Shown here one piece after another: positions 23,025 through 32,359 of a stretch of 64,000 nt of DNA (the stretch's first letter is position 1; every line of letters starts with the position of its first letter). The notes below the pieces were generated by a model that was given only the letters and a program-made list of their open reading frames with translations, was not told where the DNA came from and did not search any database. Source of the stretch: JABDGM01 sp046349975. Lineage in GTDB: Bacteria; Planctomycetota; Planctomycetia; Pirellulales; Lacipirellulaceae. Location: positions 62,001-126,000 of the forward strand of contig JAXMBH010000010.1 in the NCBI GenBank assembly GCA_046349975.1. Direction: 5' to 3'. The translations under genes were made by a program, and so were the position numbers.

Positions 23025-25799
23025 ATGCTCCCCGACAAACTGTATTTATTGCGCGCGGTGCATTGGGCGCTGGGATTGCTTGCCGTTACTGTGCTGGAAG
23101 CCAGGGGCGTCGCGGTTCTTCATGCTGCGGAAACGACCGCAACAGCGGAGCAGCCATCGCCTGAGGGCGTCGAGTTCTTTGAGACGCATATTCGGCCGGT
23201 GCTGGTGGAAAAGTGTTACGGCTGTCACTCGGCCGACGCGACGGTTCTTAAAGGCAAGCTGCGGTTGGATACGGCGGCGGCGCTGCGTGCTGGTGGCGAG
23301 TCGGGGCCGGCGATCGTGCCGCACAAGCCGGAGGAGAGCGTTCTCATCTCGGCGCTGAAATATGAGTCGAACGAGATGCCGCCCTCGGGCAAGTTGCCGG
23401 AGGCAGTGATCAACGACTTCGTGAAGTGGGTGGCGATGGGCGCGCCCGATCCACGGACGGCGGCGGCAACTGAGAATCCGAATCATAAGGTTGTCGACCC
23501 GCGCGAGCATTGGGCATTCAAGAAGCCGCAGAAGTCGGCGCCGCCCGCGGTTGTTCATGCGGCAGCGGCGCGCTGTGATATTGATCGCTTTGTCATTGCC
23601 AAGGCCGAGGCAGCGGGTTTGTCGCCAGCGGCCCAAGCGTTGCCGCGGGCGCTCTTGAGGCGCGTGTACTATGATCTCACGGGCCTGCCGCCGAGTGCCG
23701 AACAGTTGGACGAATTCGCCAGCGATGCGAGCGATGCACGCTATGAAGCCGTCGTCGACAAGCTGCTCGCTTCGCCAAGGTTTGGCGAGCGGTGGGGGCG
23801 GCATTGGCTTGATGTCGCCCGCTATGCCGACACGAAGGGCTACGTCTTTCAGGAAGATCGAAATTACAAGGGCGCGTACGCTTATCGCGATTGGGTGATT
23901 GCGAGCTTCAACACTGATCGGCCGTTTGATCGGTTCGTTGTGGCGCAAATCGCGGCCGATCAAGTCGCCGATCCGTCCTGCGGCCCTGCGAGCGGTTTTC
24001 TCACGCTCGGCCGGCGTTTTCTCAATGTGCAGGCAGATATTATTGGCGACCGGTTGGATGTGGTTGGCCGCGGGCTAATGGGCCTGTCGATCGGGTGTGC
24101 GAAGTGCCACGATCATAAGTTCGACCCGATCACGGCGGCCGATTATTACTCGCTGTACGGTGTGTTCGCGAGTTGCGAAGAGAAGCCGCGTGATGATGCG
24201 CCACCGGAAATGATCGACGCGGCAAAGCCGTTTGAGCCGTACGTATTCTTGCGCGGCCAACCAGGGAACCGCGGGCCGGATGTGCCGCGGCGGTTTATGG
24301 CCTTCCTTACCGCGGGTGGCCAGCCCGAGCCGTTCAAGCAAGGCAGTGGGCGGCGTGAGCTCGGCGAAGCGATTGCCAGTCGCGAGAACCCGCTTACCGC
24401 GCGGGTGTGGGTGAATCGAGTGTGGGGACACCTATTCGGCAAATGTATTGTCGATACGCCCAGCGATTTTGGTACGCGCGGCTCAGCGCCGACGCATCCC
24501 GAGTTGCTGGATTCACTCGCGTGCGAGTTCATGGATGACGGCTGGTCGACGAAACGGCTGATTCGGCGGATTGTATTGTCGGCGACGTATCGGCAAGCGA
24601 GCGACACGCGTGCCGAGTGCGCGGCGATCGATCCTGAGAACCGATTGTTGTGGCGAGCGAATCGCCGGCGGCTCGATTTGGAAGAACTGCGCGATTCGCT
24701 GCTTGTCGCCGCTGGGCGGTTGGATGAAAAGCTGGGCGGGCCGAGTGTGTCAATCACCGATGCTCCGTTTTCCACCCGCCGCAGCGTGTACGGGTTCGTC
24801 GAACGGCAGAATTTGCCAGCATTCTTCCGCACGTTCGACTTTGCGAATCCCAATACGCACACGCCCGAGCGGCCGCTGACGACTTCGCCGCAGCAGTCGC
24901 TGTTTCTGATGAACAGCCCGTTTGCGATCGAACAAGCGGCGGATCTTGCCAACCGCAGCGAAGCCCAAGCAACAACTGCGTTCAAAGTTGCCTCCGATGG
25001 CAGCGGGGTGGCTGGGGTCGAGCCGAAGGCGAGCCTCCAGGACGCAACCACTTCAACTGCGCCCATATCTCAATCGACCGCAGTGAGTGAAGTTCGCCGC
25101 GTCACTCGTTTGTTCCGCTTTGCGTACGGTCGCGACCCATCGCTTGTGGAACTCACCGAAGCGCTCGACTTTGTCGGCCGCGGAGATTCGCCTGATGTAA
25201 TCCAAGCCAACGATCAGCTGGCTTGGCAATTTGGCTGGGGGACGTACGATGAAGCCGCGAAGTCGGTGCAGTTTCAGCTCATGCCGAGGATTATCGATGG
25301 TGCCTGGCGGGGGAGCGAGAAACTTCCCGATCCGGCAATTGGTTGGGCGTTGCTCAATGCCAGCGGCGGACATCCGGGCGATGCGGGCCACTGCGTGATT
25401 CGGCGTTGGATTGCACCAGCGGCCGGCGTTGTGCAGATTGATGGGTTGCTTGCGCATCCGGCGGAGCAGGGTGACGGTGTGCGTGGCCGTGTGATTGCTA
25501 GTCGCGCCGGCGTGCTCGGCACATGGGAAGTGCATCACGGTGAGACAATCGCGAAGGTAGCGAACGTTGAAGTGCAGAAAGGCGACACGATTGACTTCAT
25601 CACCGACGCCCGATCGGAGAATGGCTACGACGCATTCCATTGGACGACAACCGTGCGGCTAAAGCCGAAGAACGCAAGCGGTGAACGTGTGTGGGATTCG
25701 GTGTCGGGCTTTCATGGCCGCGTGAATCCGAAGCTCACGCGTTGGCAGGAGCTTGCGCAGGTGTTGTTGATGAGCAATGAGTTTGTGTTTGTGGATTAG
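23025..25799 (+). CDS. Planctomycete cytochrome-c / DUF1549 / DUF1553 protein with extra beta domain
   Basis: The 924 residues begin MLPDKLYLLRAVHW… with a signal peptide ending near HAAET. The haem-binding CYGCH (64-68) marks the PSCyt1 domain. DUF1549 follows (…DRFVIAKAEAAGLSP… to …GCAKCHDHKFDPI, with a second CxxCH), then DUF1553 from about residue 450. Before the closing …WQELAQVLLMSNEFVFVD lies an inserted ~150-residue beta-rich segment (…GWALLNASGGHPGDAGHCVIRRW…). These proteins are exported and always partnered with DUF1501 proteins, as here. The substrate is unknown. Confidence 0.88.
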   Translation: MLPDKLYLLRAVHWALGLLAVTVLEARGVAVLHAAETTATAEQPSPEGVEFFETHIRPVLVEKCYGCHSADATVLKGKLRLDTAAALRAGGESGPAIVPHKPEESVLISALKYESNEMPPSGKLPEAVINDFVKWVAMGAPDPRTAAATENPNHKVVDPREHWAFKKPQKSAPPAVVHAAAARCDIDRFVIAKAEAAGLSPAAQALPRALLRRVYYDLTGLPPSAEQLDEFASDASDARYEAVVDKLLASPRFGERWGRHWLDVARYADTKGYVFQEDRNYKGAYAYRDWVIASFNTDRPFDRFVVAQIAADQVADPSCGPASGFLTLGRRFLNVQADIIGDRLDVVGRGLMGLSIGCAKCHDHKFDPITAADYYSLYGVFASCEEKPRDDAPPEMIDAAKPFEPYVFLRGQPGNRGPDVPRRFMAFLTAGGQPEPFKQGSGRRELGEAIASRENPLTARVWVNRVWGHLFGKCIVDTPSDFGTRGSAPTHPELLDSLACEFMDDGWSTKRLIRRIVLSATYRQASDTRAECAAIDPENRLLWRANRRRLDLEELRDSLLVAAGRLDEKLGGPSVSITDAPFSTRRSVYGFVERQNLPAFFRTFDFANPNTHTPERPLTTSPQQSLFLMNSPFAIEQAADLANRSEAQATTAFKVASDGSGVAGVEPKASLQDATTSTAPISQSTAVSEVRRVTRLFRFAYGRDPSLVELTEALDFVGRGDSPDVIQANDQLAWQFGWGTYDEAAKSVQFQLMPRIIDGAWRGSEKLPDPAIGWALLNASGGHPGDAGHCVIRRWIAPAAGVVQIDGLLAHPAEQGDGVRGRVIASRAGVLGTWEVHHGETIAKVANVEVQKGDTIDFITDARSENGYDAFHWTTTVRLKPKNASGERVWDSVSGFHGRVNPKLTRWQELAQVLLMSNEFVFVD

Positions 25800-25852
25800 C
25801 GGCGAACCCTCCCCTAACTCCTCCCTACAAGGGAGGGGGAACGGAATGTGCT

Positions 25853-27289
25853 ATGAGTCACCAGTTTCCAATCGATCAACTGGCGCTGAGTCGGCGCGAG
25901 CTGTTGATGCGGTGCGGGATGGGATTTGGCGCGATCGCGCTGGGTAACCTCGTTGTCGGTGCGCAGAAAGCCACTGCGGCTGCGGCTGATCCGCTGCTCG
26001 CACGAGCTGCGCCGCTGCCGGCGAAGGCCAAGCATGTCATTCATCTGTTCATGAATGGCGGGCCATCGCATGTGGATACATTCGACCCGAAGCCCGCGCT
26101 CGCGAAGTATGCGGGTCAGGCGCTGCCGGGGGGCGTATTGCCGACGGAACGGCCGACCGGCGCGGCGCTGCCATCGCCGTTCAAGTTCGCGAAGTACGGC
26201 GAGAGCGGTATCGAGGTAAGCGAGATCTTTCGCAACGTTGCCGCGTCGATCGATGACATCGCCGTGGTTCGTTCGATGCATGCTGACTTGCCGAGCCACG
26301 AGAATTCGCTGCTCCTCATGAACTGCGGAGACGGTCGGCAGATTCGGCCGAGTTTGGGCTCTTGGCTTTGCTATGGCCTCGGCAGTGAGAACCAGAACTT
26401 GCCGGCATTCGTCGCGATGTGCCCGCATGGGTACCCGATTCAGGAAACGCAGAACTGGCAGTGTGGGTTCCTGCCGGGAATTTACGAGGGCTCGTACGTC
26501 GATACGCAGCACACGCAAATTGAGCAGCTGATTGAGCACATTCGGAACGACCGCATCGCCTTGCCGGAGCAGCGGGAGCAGCTCGATTTGCTGGAGCGAC
26601 TCAATGCGCGGCACGCCCAGGAGCGGCAGGAAGATAGTGCACTCGAGGCCCGCATTCGATCGTTCGAATTGGGCTTCCGGATGCAAACCGAGGCGGCCGA
26701 GGCGTTCGATGTGAGCCGGGAGCCGCAGTACATTCGCGAAATGTATGGCCCGGGGGTGCAGGCTCGGCAGCTCTTGATTGCGCGGCGGTTAGTGGAGCGC
26801 GGCGTGCGGTTCGTACAGTTGTGGCATGGCGCCGGGCAGCCGTGGGATAGTCATGACGACTTGGAAGTCCAGCATCGACGGTTGGGGCAGGAGTGCGATC
26901 AGGCGATTGGGGCGCTCTTAGTGGATTTGAAGCAGCGGGGGTTGCTTAGCGAAACACTCGTCATTTGGGGCGGCGAGTTTGGGCGAACGCCATCGGTCGA
27001 GTTGCCTAAACAGGGGGCTAATGCCGGCAAGATCAACGGGCGTGATCACAATCATCACGGCTTCTCCATGTGGCTCGCCGGCGGCGGCGTGCGCGGCGGC
27101 TACGTGCACGGGGCGACGGATGAGTTTGGGTTCAAGGCGGTTGAGAACCGGGTGCACGTGCACGATCTACATGCAACGATTCTCAAGCTCATGGGTTTCG
27201 ATCATGAGCGGTTTACGTATCGATATGCCGGGCGGGATTTTCGCTTGACCGATGTGGAAGGGCGCGTGGTGGAGGAGTTGATAGGGTGA
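25853..27289 (+). CDS. DUF1501 family protein (sulfatase-like fold), partner of the DUF1553 protein
   Basis: The 478 residues begin with a Tat-like leader (LSRRELLMRCGMGFGAIALG). The alkaline-phosphatase-like core shows MNGGPSHVDTFDPKP near 65, GGEFGRTPS near 375 and DHNHHGFSMWLAGGGVRGG near 395, a pattern of metal-ligand residues. It lies 53 nt after the DUF1553 gene, separated by a small CCCTCC…GGGAGG palindrome, and is probably co-transcribed. The pair is typical of planctomycetes, where dozens occur per genome. Confidence 0.9.
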   Translation: MSHQFPIDQLALSRRELLMRCGMGFGAIALGNLVVGAQKATAAAADPLLARAAPLPAKAKHVIHLFMNGGPSHVDTFDPKPALAKYAGQALPGGVLPTERPTGAALPSPFKFAKYGESGIEVSEIFRNVAASIDDIAVVRSMHADLPSHENSLLLMNCGDGRQIRPSLGSWLCYGLGSENQNLPAFVAMCPHGYPIQETQNWQCGFLPGIYEGSYVDTQHTQIEQLIEHIRNDRIALPEQREQLDLLERLNARHAQERQEDSALEARIRSFELGFRMQTEAAEAFDVSREPQYIREMYGPGVQARQLLIARRLVERGVRFVQLWHGAGQPWDSHDDLEVQHRRLGQECDQAIGALLVDLKQRGLLSETLVIWGGEFGRTPSVELPKQGANAGKINGRDHNHHGFSMWLAGGGVRGGYVHGATDEFGFKAVENRVHVHDLHATILKLMGFDHERFTYRYAGRDFRLTDVEGRVVEELIG

Positions 27290-27427
27290 GTAGGTGAGTA
27301 GGTGGCGCTCACCCTACAAAATGACAACGACTCCTGCTTCGCGAGAAAGCAGGAGTCGTGTTTGTTTGGTCGTGCTATGGTCGGTTGACCGCGAGGCGCG
27401 GGTTGCCGAGGTCAGGCACGCTGGGCG

Positions 27428-27943
27428 TTAGTTACCGCAACCGCAAGCGGGTTGTTGTTCGCAACCGCAGTTCTGCTCGCAACCGCAGCTGGCTTCGCAG
27501 CAGCAACCGCAGCTAGCCTTTTTGCAGCAGAACAGGCCTTTGATGCCGTCGAGCAAGCAGCAGCGCTTCTGGCACGGCGAGCAGCACGAGTTGCAACCGC
27601 AGCTCGGTTCGCAGGCACAGCTCTGTTCGCAAGCGCAGCTCTGCTCACAAGCACAGCTTTGTTCGCAGCAGCAGCTCGGTTCGCAGCAGCTCTTACGGCA
27701 CTTCAGCATGTTGCAGAGGCCATCGAGCAAGCAGCAGCGCTTATGGCAGGGAGCGCAGCACGAATCAGCACAGCAGCTTGGTTCGCAAGCGCAGCTCTGC
27801 TCGCAGGCGCAGCTCTGTTCGCAACCACAGCTGGGTTCACAACAACCATGACCGCCCAGCAGACCGCAGAAGGCGTTAGCGCTTCCGGCCGAGCTGAGCA
27901 CCAATGCGACGCTGAACGCCGCGAAAGCAAGGCATCGTTTCAT
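27428..27943 (-). CDS. Secreted Cys-rich repeat protein
   Basis: The 171-residue precursor has a clear signal peptide (MKRCLAFAAFSVALVLSS…NAF) and a mature part in which about one residue in three is Cys (49 Cys in all). The repeat CEQSCAC recurs in two blocks, each closed by CHKRCCLLDG or CQKRCCLLDG, so the protein is an internal duplication. Glu and Gln alternate with Cys. Such a protein could be a heavily cross-linked envelope component or a metal sponge. Similar Cys-rich proteins are known from planctomycete envelopes, but function is not shown. Confidence 0.8.
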   Translation of the reverse strand: MKRCLAFAAFSVALVLSSAGSANAFCGLLGGHGCCEPSCGCEQSCACEQSCACEPSCCADSCCAPCHKRCCLLDGLCNMLKCRKSCCEPSCCCEQSCACEQSCACEQSCACEPSCGCNSCCSPCQKRCCLLDGIKGLFCCKKASCGCCCEASCGCEQNCGCEQQPACGCGN

Positions 27944-28367
27944 GTGGCGGGACTCCTGACAATACGGGGAGGGAAAACTGGCGCGTCGTCGCGGGCGCCG
28001 GCGGGTGAGGGATCGGAGATGGAAGGGCGTGTCGCCCCGTCCTCCGACCTCGGACCTCTGACCTGAGGCATTCCGAGGGTGCGACGCTGTAAGTTGTCGT
28101 GAGGTGCTATCGTCGAAGCCAGAAAGCTAGCTGCAAAAAGTCCCGTGAATTGCGCGTTGGAAGTGGTGTAGCGGGTGTAGTGTGCAGGGGGTGCGGGCTA
28201 TGCCGGTTGCGCGGCGATCCGCGCGGCAGAGTGTTAAGCCTTGGGGCCGAGTGCGAATGGCCGGTTCCGATGGGGAACGCTGCGGCGCGTTGCTCAGCAA
28301 ATTAAAGTGTTTTGAGGAACGTGTCACTGGTTACAGATGGCGAAGATGGACGGACAGAGATGTCGTC
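27944..28367. other. Gap between the Cys-rich protein and the kinase
   Basis: About 420 bp in which I see no gene on either strand, no terminator with a T tract and no clear repeat. It includes the upstream region of the Cys-rich gene. Confidence 0.45.
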
Positions 28368-30074
28368 CTACGGCGTGCTTGGAGGACGGCGCGGGCTGGT
28401 GCGTGGCGGGCCGCTGCGTTGCAACTCGCCCAGGGTGATACGGATGGAGTTGGAGAGGCGACGGCTGCCAGGGGCGGGGGAGTACCACCGTTCGGCGATG
28501 TAGACTTCGAGCGGCCAGGAGTCGCCGGGATCGAGGCTGATGCGGCCGGCGATATTCAACTTCTTTGTCGCGTCGTCGACTTGGAATGGCGTGTCGATGC
28601 GGTGGACGCCGGCCGTTTGGACGACCCAAACGAGCGACGCGCCTTCGCGTGGTTGGAAGTTGAGATAGCGCTGATCGCCCTCGATGTGGAACTCGAGCGA
28701 CGGCGACATGAAGCCATACGCGCGGGCGGAGTCGATGTGGAAGTAATCTTCGTCGCGCGGCGGCGACGTGGGGTTGTGTGGCGGGAGGGCGGGTTTGGCG
28801 GCAGGCGTTGAGGCCTGTTCGGCAGACTGCGGCACGGTTGACGGTTGCTGCGCGGGATCGACCGCGGGCGGTGCTGTTGCGACATCTTTTGCTGGAGACT
28901 TGGCAGGCGGCGCCGGCGCGGTTGAACGCTGCCTGGGCGGCGGCTGCATTGTGGAAGGCTCCGATTGCGGTGCGGCATTCGAGGCTTGCGGCGGCAAGTG
29001 CTTGTCGCGGCTGGCGAGAAACAGCCATGTTGCCGCGGTGGCGCAGATCGCGAGCGGGATGACCGCGGCGGCACCTTTCAGGAAGCGGCGGCGTCGGGCA
29101 GCGCCGGAGATGGTTTCTTGAAGATCGCGGCGGAGAGCGGCGACATCGGGGTAGCGGCGGGCCGGGTCGCTTTCGAGGCAGCGGAGCGCTATGGCGTCGC
29201 TGCCGGGCGGCACCTTGCGGAGGTGCGACGGCGGGGCGAAGCGGCCGCGAGGAATTTGGCCGGTGAGCATCTCGTAGAGGATGACGCCGATCGAGTAGAT
29301 GTCGGACCGCATGTCGACCGGCTGGTTGGCGGCCATTTGTTCGGGGGCGGCATAGAACGGCGTGCCGACGACGAAGCCGGTTTGCGTGCGGTGGAAGCCG
29401 GGCTCGGTGTCGCCGATGAGTCGCGAGATGCCGAAGTCGACGACTTTCAGCGAATCGAAATCATCGAACGATTCGAAGAGGACGTTCTCCGGTTTGAGGT
29501 CGCGATGTAGCACGCCGAGCGAATGGGCGTGTTCGACGGCTTCGCAGATGTGTGCGGCGATGCGGAGCGCATTCGCGCCGAGCACCGGACCACGCAGGAC
29601 TTCGCGCAGCGTGGGCCCGGCGACGTATTCCATCACGAGGTATTGCGATTCGCCGAGTGTGCCGAAGTCGTGCACGGTGACGATGCGCGGATGGTTGAGC
29701 CGGGCGAGGATTTGGGCTTCGCGGGCGAAGCGCTTGGCAGAGTCGACGACGCCGCTCGAGCTGCCGTGGAGAATTTTGACGGCAACGGGGCGATTGAGGC
29801 TGCGCTGGCGGGCGCGGAAGACCCAACCTGCGCCGCCGCGGCCGAGGAGTTCGAGGAATTCGTAGGCGGGGAGGCGTTTGTTGAGATCGGCGATATCTGG
29901 CGCAGAGCCAATTGCGCCGAAGCGGCCGAGGGCGGGGTGATCGACGGTGCTGAGTTGTTCGACCGCGGAGGCGATGAGGCACCGCGGGCAGAGTCCGCCG
30001 GTATTCACCGGGTGCGTGAACTCGAGGCCGCATTCAGGGCAGCGGTCGAATGTGGTTGGAGGAGCGCTGGCCAT
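28368..30074 (-). CDS. Serine/threonine protein kinase with N-terminal zinc ribbon and membrane anchor
   Basis: The 568 residues start at MASAPPTTFDRCPECG. A Cys4 ribbon (CPECG…CPRC, about 12-34) precedes the kinase domain: GRGGAGWVF, VAVKIL, HRDLKPENVLF, DFGISR, then a GTPFYAAPEQ activation end. A transmembrane helix lies at about 325-345, followed by a Pro/Ala linker and a C-terminal domain outside the cytoplasm. It lies on the same strand as the PEP-CTERM and ECF sigma genes; planctomycete ECF factors are often paired with such kinases. A start 26 codons upstream is open but lacks the family N-terminus. Confidence 0.92.
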   Translation of the reverse strand: MASAPPTTFDRCPECGLEFTHPVNTGGLCPRCLIASAVEQLSTVDHPALGRFGAIGSAPDIADLNKRLPAYEFLELLGRGGAGWVFRARQRSLNRPVAVKILHGSSSGVVDSAKRFAREAQILARLNHPRIVTVHDFGTLGESQYLVMEYVAGPTLREVLRGPVLGANALRIAAHICEAVEHAHSLGVLHRDLKPENVLFESFDDFDSLKVVDFGISRLIGDTEPGFHRTQTGFVVGTPFYAAPEQMAANQPVDMRSDIYSIGVILYEMLTGQIPRGRFAPPSHLRKVPPGSDAIALRCLESDPARRYPDVAALRRDLQETISGAARRRRFLKGAAAVIPLAICATAATWLFLASRDKHLPPQASNAAPQSEPSTMQPPPRQRSTAPAPPAKSPAKDVATAPPAVDPAQQPSTVPQSAEQASTPAAKPALPPHNPTSPPRDEDYFHIDSARAYGFMSPSLEFHIEGDQRYLNFQPREGASLVWVVQTAGVHRIDTPFQVDDATKKLNIAGRISLDPGDSWPLEVYIAERWYSPAPGSRRLSNSIRITLGELQRSGPPRTSPRRPPSTP

Positions 30075-30306
30075 GCGACGTCGCGCGCGGTGCGGTGAGT
30101 TGCGGATCGGGAACTGCGTGATTCGCCGGCGGGCTCCGCGAGGGGTCTTCACAATACTGCGCGGGCCTTATTTGAGTTTAAGCTGTGCGGGGTGAAAGAC
30201 AAACGGAGAAATGGTTGTGTCGCGAAGATGTGCAAAGCTCGACGCTCGTGTTGTGCGGCTAGTTCGGTTGTCGTATGTGTATAGGCTATGGTCAATCAGT
30301 GGAGAA

Positions 30307-30413
30307 AGTCCGCAGATGACGCAGATGTTCGCAGATAAGAAGCCAGGGAGGACTAGCAGTAATTGATGAAAGGCGGTTTCGTTATCTGCGATCATCTGCG
30401 CCATCTGCGGACT
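30307..30413. repeat. Inverted-repeat cassette F (no gene)
   Basis: Arms of 32 bp (30307-30338 and 30382-30413) match at 30 of 32 positions in opposite orientation and surround a 43-bp core without an ORF. Each arm has a ~10-nt internal period built on GCAGAT. Same architecture as the cassettes at 43.1, 45.2, 59.2, 61.1 and 62.8 kb. Confidence 0.8.
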
Positions 30414-30469
30414 AAACAGTCTGGGGACTTCGCTCTTTACCTTGTTGGCAAGGCAGCGGATTTAATTAG

Positions 30470-30749
30470 TGCGATGGTGTTCTGGGGCATCGCCGAGCCT
30501 CTGCCCCAGGCACGCTGCGTCATCTGTGGACTGCATCGTTTGTTGACTGGGATTTGCCATTTCTTGATGAGCTGATGCGTTAATTCGCGCGGTGGTGTTC
30601 TGGGACATTGCCGAGCCTCTGCCCCAGGCACGCTGCGTCATCTGTGGACTGCATCGTTTGTTGACTGGGGTTTGCCATTTCTTGGTGAGGTGATGCGTTA
30701 ATTCGTGCGGTGGTGTTCTGGGACATTGCCGAGCCTCTGCCCCAGGCAC
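30470..30749. repeat. 118-bp tandem repeat, about 2.4 copies
   Basis: The motif CTGGGGCATCGCCGAGCCTC followed by TGCCCCAG starts at 30482, 30600 and 30718, exactly 118 bp apart, with the DNA between also repeated. CTGGGGCA and TGCCCCAG can pair as a hairpin. The same hairpin motif occurs twice downstream of valS (58.4-58.5 kb). No gene is present. Confidence 0.85.
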
Positions 30750-30765
30750 CCAGAGCACGTGGTAG

Positions 30766-31404
30766 TTATGTAATCCGGTGTCGGCGCGTGAAGAGTGTCG
30801 CGGACAGTGCGATTAACAGGGTGACCAACCAAGTTGGTTCTGGGACGGCGGTGAAGGTGAGGTGGTCGAAGTTGCCGAAGGGGTCGCTGGGTGGGTGGGC
30901 GATGGCGTAGGCGATGTGCGGAGCGGTGACAGTCATCGTTTCGAATTGGCCTGCGGCGAGGAGGGCGGTTTCGTAGCTGTCGAGAAGAGTGCCGGTGGAG
31001 GAGAAGGCGTCGAGGCGGCCGGTGTAGCTATTGCTCATGAAGCCGCTGGCGATGTAGTCGAGGCTGATGGTTGTCGCAGGAACGACGAAATCCATGCGGA
31101 GCGTGCGGCTGGTGTTCCAGAAGGGGATACCGCCAGCGTGGGCGAAGACTTTGGTTCCGGTGGAGGCGCCGGTTGGATCGGTGTCGGCGACGACATCGAA
31201 TGTTGGAGCGTTAGCTGGGGGCACGCCAGTGGACAGCGTGACGTAGGGGGAAATGGTGTTGAGGATTTGGCTGTCGGCGTAGGAGTCGGGTTCGATGGTG
31301 ACTGAGATGGGGGTGGCCGACGTTGTGGTAGCGCTGCAAATAGTGAGTGCGAGGAGAGCCGCGCCGAAGTGGCGGCTGAGGCGGAGTAGGATGGTAGTGT
31401 TCAT
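30766..31404 (-). CDS. PEP-CTERM sorted secreted protein
   Basis: The 212 residues start MNTTILLRLSRHFGAALLALT… with a signal peptide ending near SATPI. The C-terminal sorting signal is VPEPTWLVTLLIALSATLF followed by RRHR, the classic PEP-CTERM layout of VPEP, hydrophobic helix and basic tail. The core is a beta-sandwich-like domain (…NFDHLTFTAVPEP). It would be exported and processed by an exosortase encoded elsewhere. It sits between an ECF sigma gene and a kinase gene on the same strand, a common arrangement for PEP-CTERM genes. Confidence 0.88.
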   Translation of the reverse strand: MNTTILLRLSRHFGAALLALTICSATTTSATPISVTIEPDSYADSQILNTISPYVTLSTGVPPANAPTFDVVADTDPTGASTGTKVFAHAGGIPFWNTSRTLRMDFVVPATTISLDYIASGFMSNSYTGRLDAFSSTGTLLDSYETALLAAGQFETMTVTAPHIAYAIAHPPSDPFGNFDHLTFTAVPEPTWLVTLLIALSATLFTRRHRIT

Positions 31405-31576
31405 TGGGTCGGACCTCGGTGTGGAAGTTGAGATACTTGATGGATGGGACGAATTCTCGCGAATGCAGCTGCGGTCGTCGGAGACCCCCCGGCGGAGCCG
31501 GGGGCTGACGGGGCGGCCGTGTGGCAGCGTTCCTTGGGCCGCTGCTAACCGTAAGAACAGAAGAACCACGCGAAGG

Positions 31577-32332
31577 TTACACGCTAAGGGCGGCGAAGAG
31601 GCGGCGGATTTCGTCTTCCATGAGATCATCGTTGCCGAGGGTGGTGGCAACCTGCTCGCAGAGGAGCTGGCGGAAGCGGCTGCGGAGACGGTGGACGGCC
31701 GTTTTGACGGCGCCTTCCGAAGCGCCGAGTTCCGAGGCGGCCGCGGAGTAGGGCGGGGCGGCGTTCGAGTTGATCAGATACTTGCTGAGGACGGCGAACT
31801 GTTTTTGCTTGCTCGCCGTGCCCCACTCGGCTGCGAGGCGGGCGAACGTTTGCTCGATGACGTCGAGCGCCCAGTCGCGTTCGAACAAGCGGTCGGCGGT
31901 GACATTGTGGCTGGGCTCGCGGCGGAAGCGGGCGTCGGCGGCTTCGAAATCGAGGGCCAGCGTGCGGACGTTGCCGCCGCGTTTTTGGGCGTGGGCACGT
32001 TCGGATTCGCTGGCCAGGTAGTTGCGCAAGGCGACGAGGAGGAAGTTGCGGAAGCGGCCCTGCCCGGCGCGGACGCCGCGGAGGGAGTCCTTTTCGAGTA
32101 GCCGGGCGATGAAGCTCTGGAGCAGGTCTTCGGCGGCGGCTGCCTGGTGGCCGCGGCGGCGGATGTAGCAGTACAGCGGGTACCAGTAGGACTGGAGGAG
32201 CTCGGCGAGCGCTTGTTCACGTTCAGGCGAGTTACGGTCGCCGGCTTGCAGGACGATGGTCCACCGCGTGGTGCAGAAGTGGGGGCGGGCGTGATCGGAG
32301 GGCGGGATCGACATGCTGTGCGTTTGGTCCAT
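31577..32332 (-). CDS. ECF-type RNA polymerase sigma factor
   Basis: The 251-residue protein has sigma region 2 (…AEDLLQSFIARLLEKDSLRGVRAGQGRFRNFLLVALRNYL…) and region 4 (…YSAAASELGASEGAVKTAVHRLRSRFRQLL) with a long linker between, as in planctomycete ECF groups associated with Ser/Thr kinases. It probably directs the nearby PEP-CTERM gene or its own operon. An internal Met (MSIPPSDH, residue 7) is an alternative start. Confidence 0.9.
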   Translation of the reverse strand: MDQTHSMSIPPSDHARPHFCTTRWTIVLQAGDRNSPEREQALAELLQSYWYPLYCYIRRRGHQAAAAEDLLQSFIARLLEKDSLRGVRAGQGRFRNFLLVALRNYLASESERAHAQKRGGNVRTLALDFEAADARFRREPSHNVTADRLFERDWALDVIEQTFARLAAEWGTASKQKQFAVLSKYLINSNAAPPYSAAASELGASEGAVKTAVHRLRSRFRQLLCEQVATTLGNDDLMEDEIRRLFAALSV

Positions 32333-32359
32333 TCCGCCTTCTGAACGGCGATGATCGGG

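Noticed and set aside
27452..28066. 204-codon plus-strand frame opposite the Cys-rich gene
   Set aside because: Ala-rich antisense of a repetitive Cys codon array; the minus-strand protein has a signal peptide and organised repeats.
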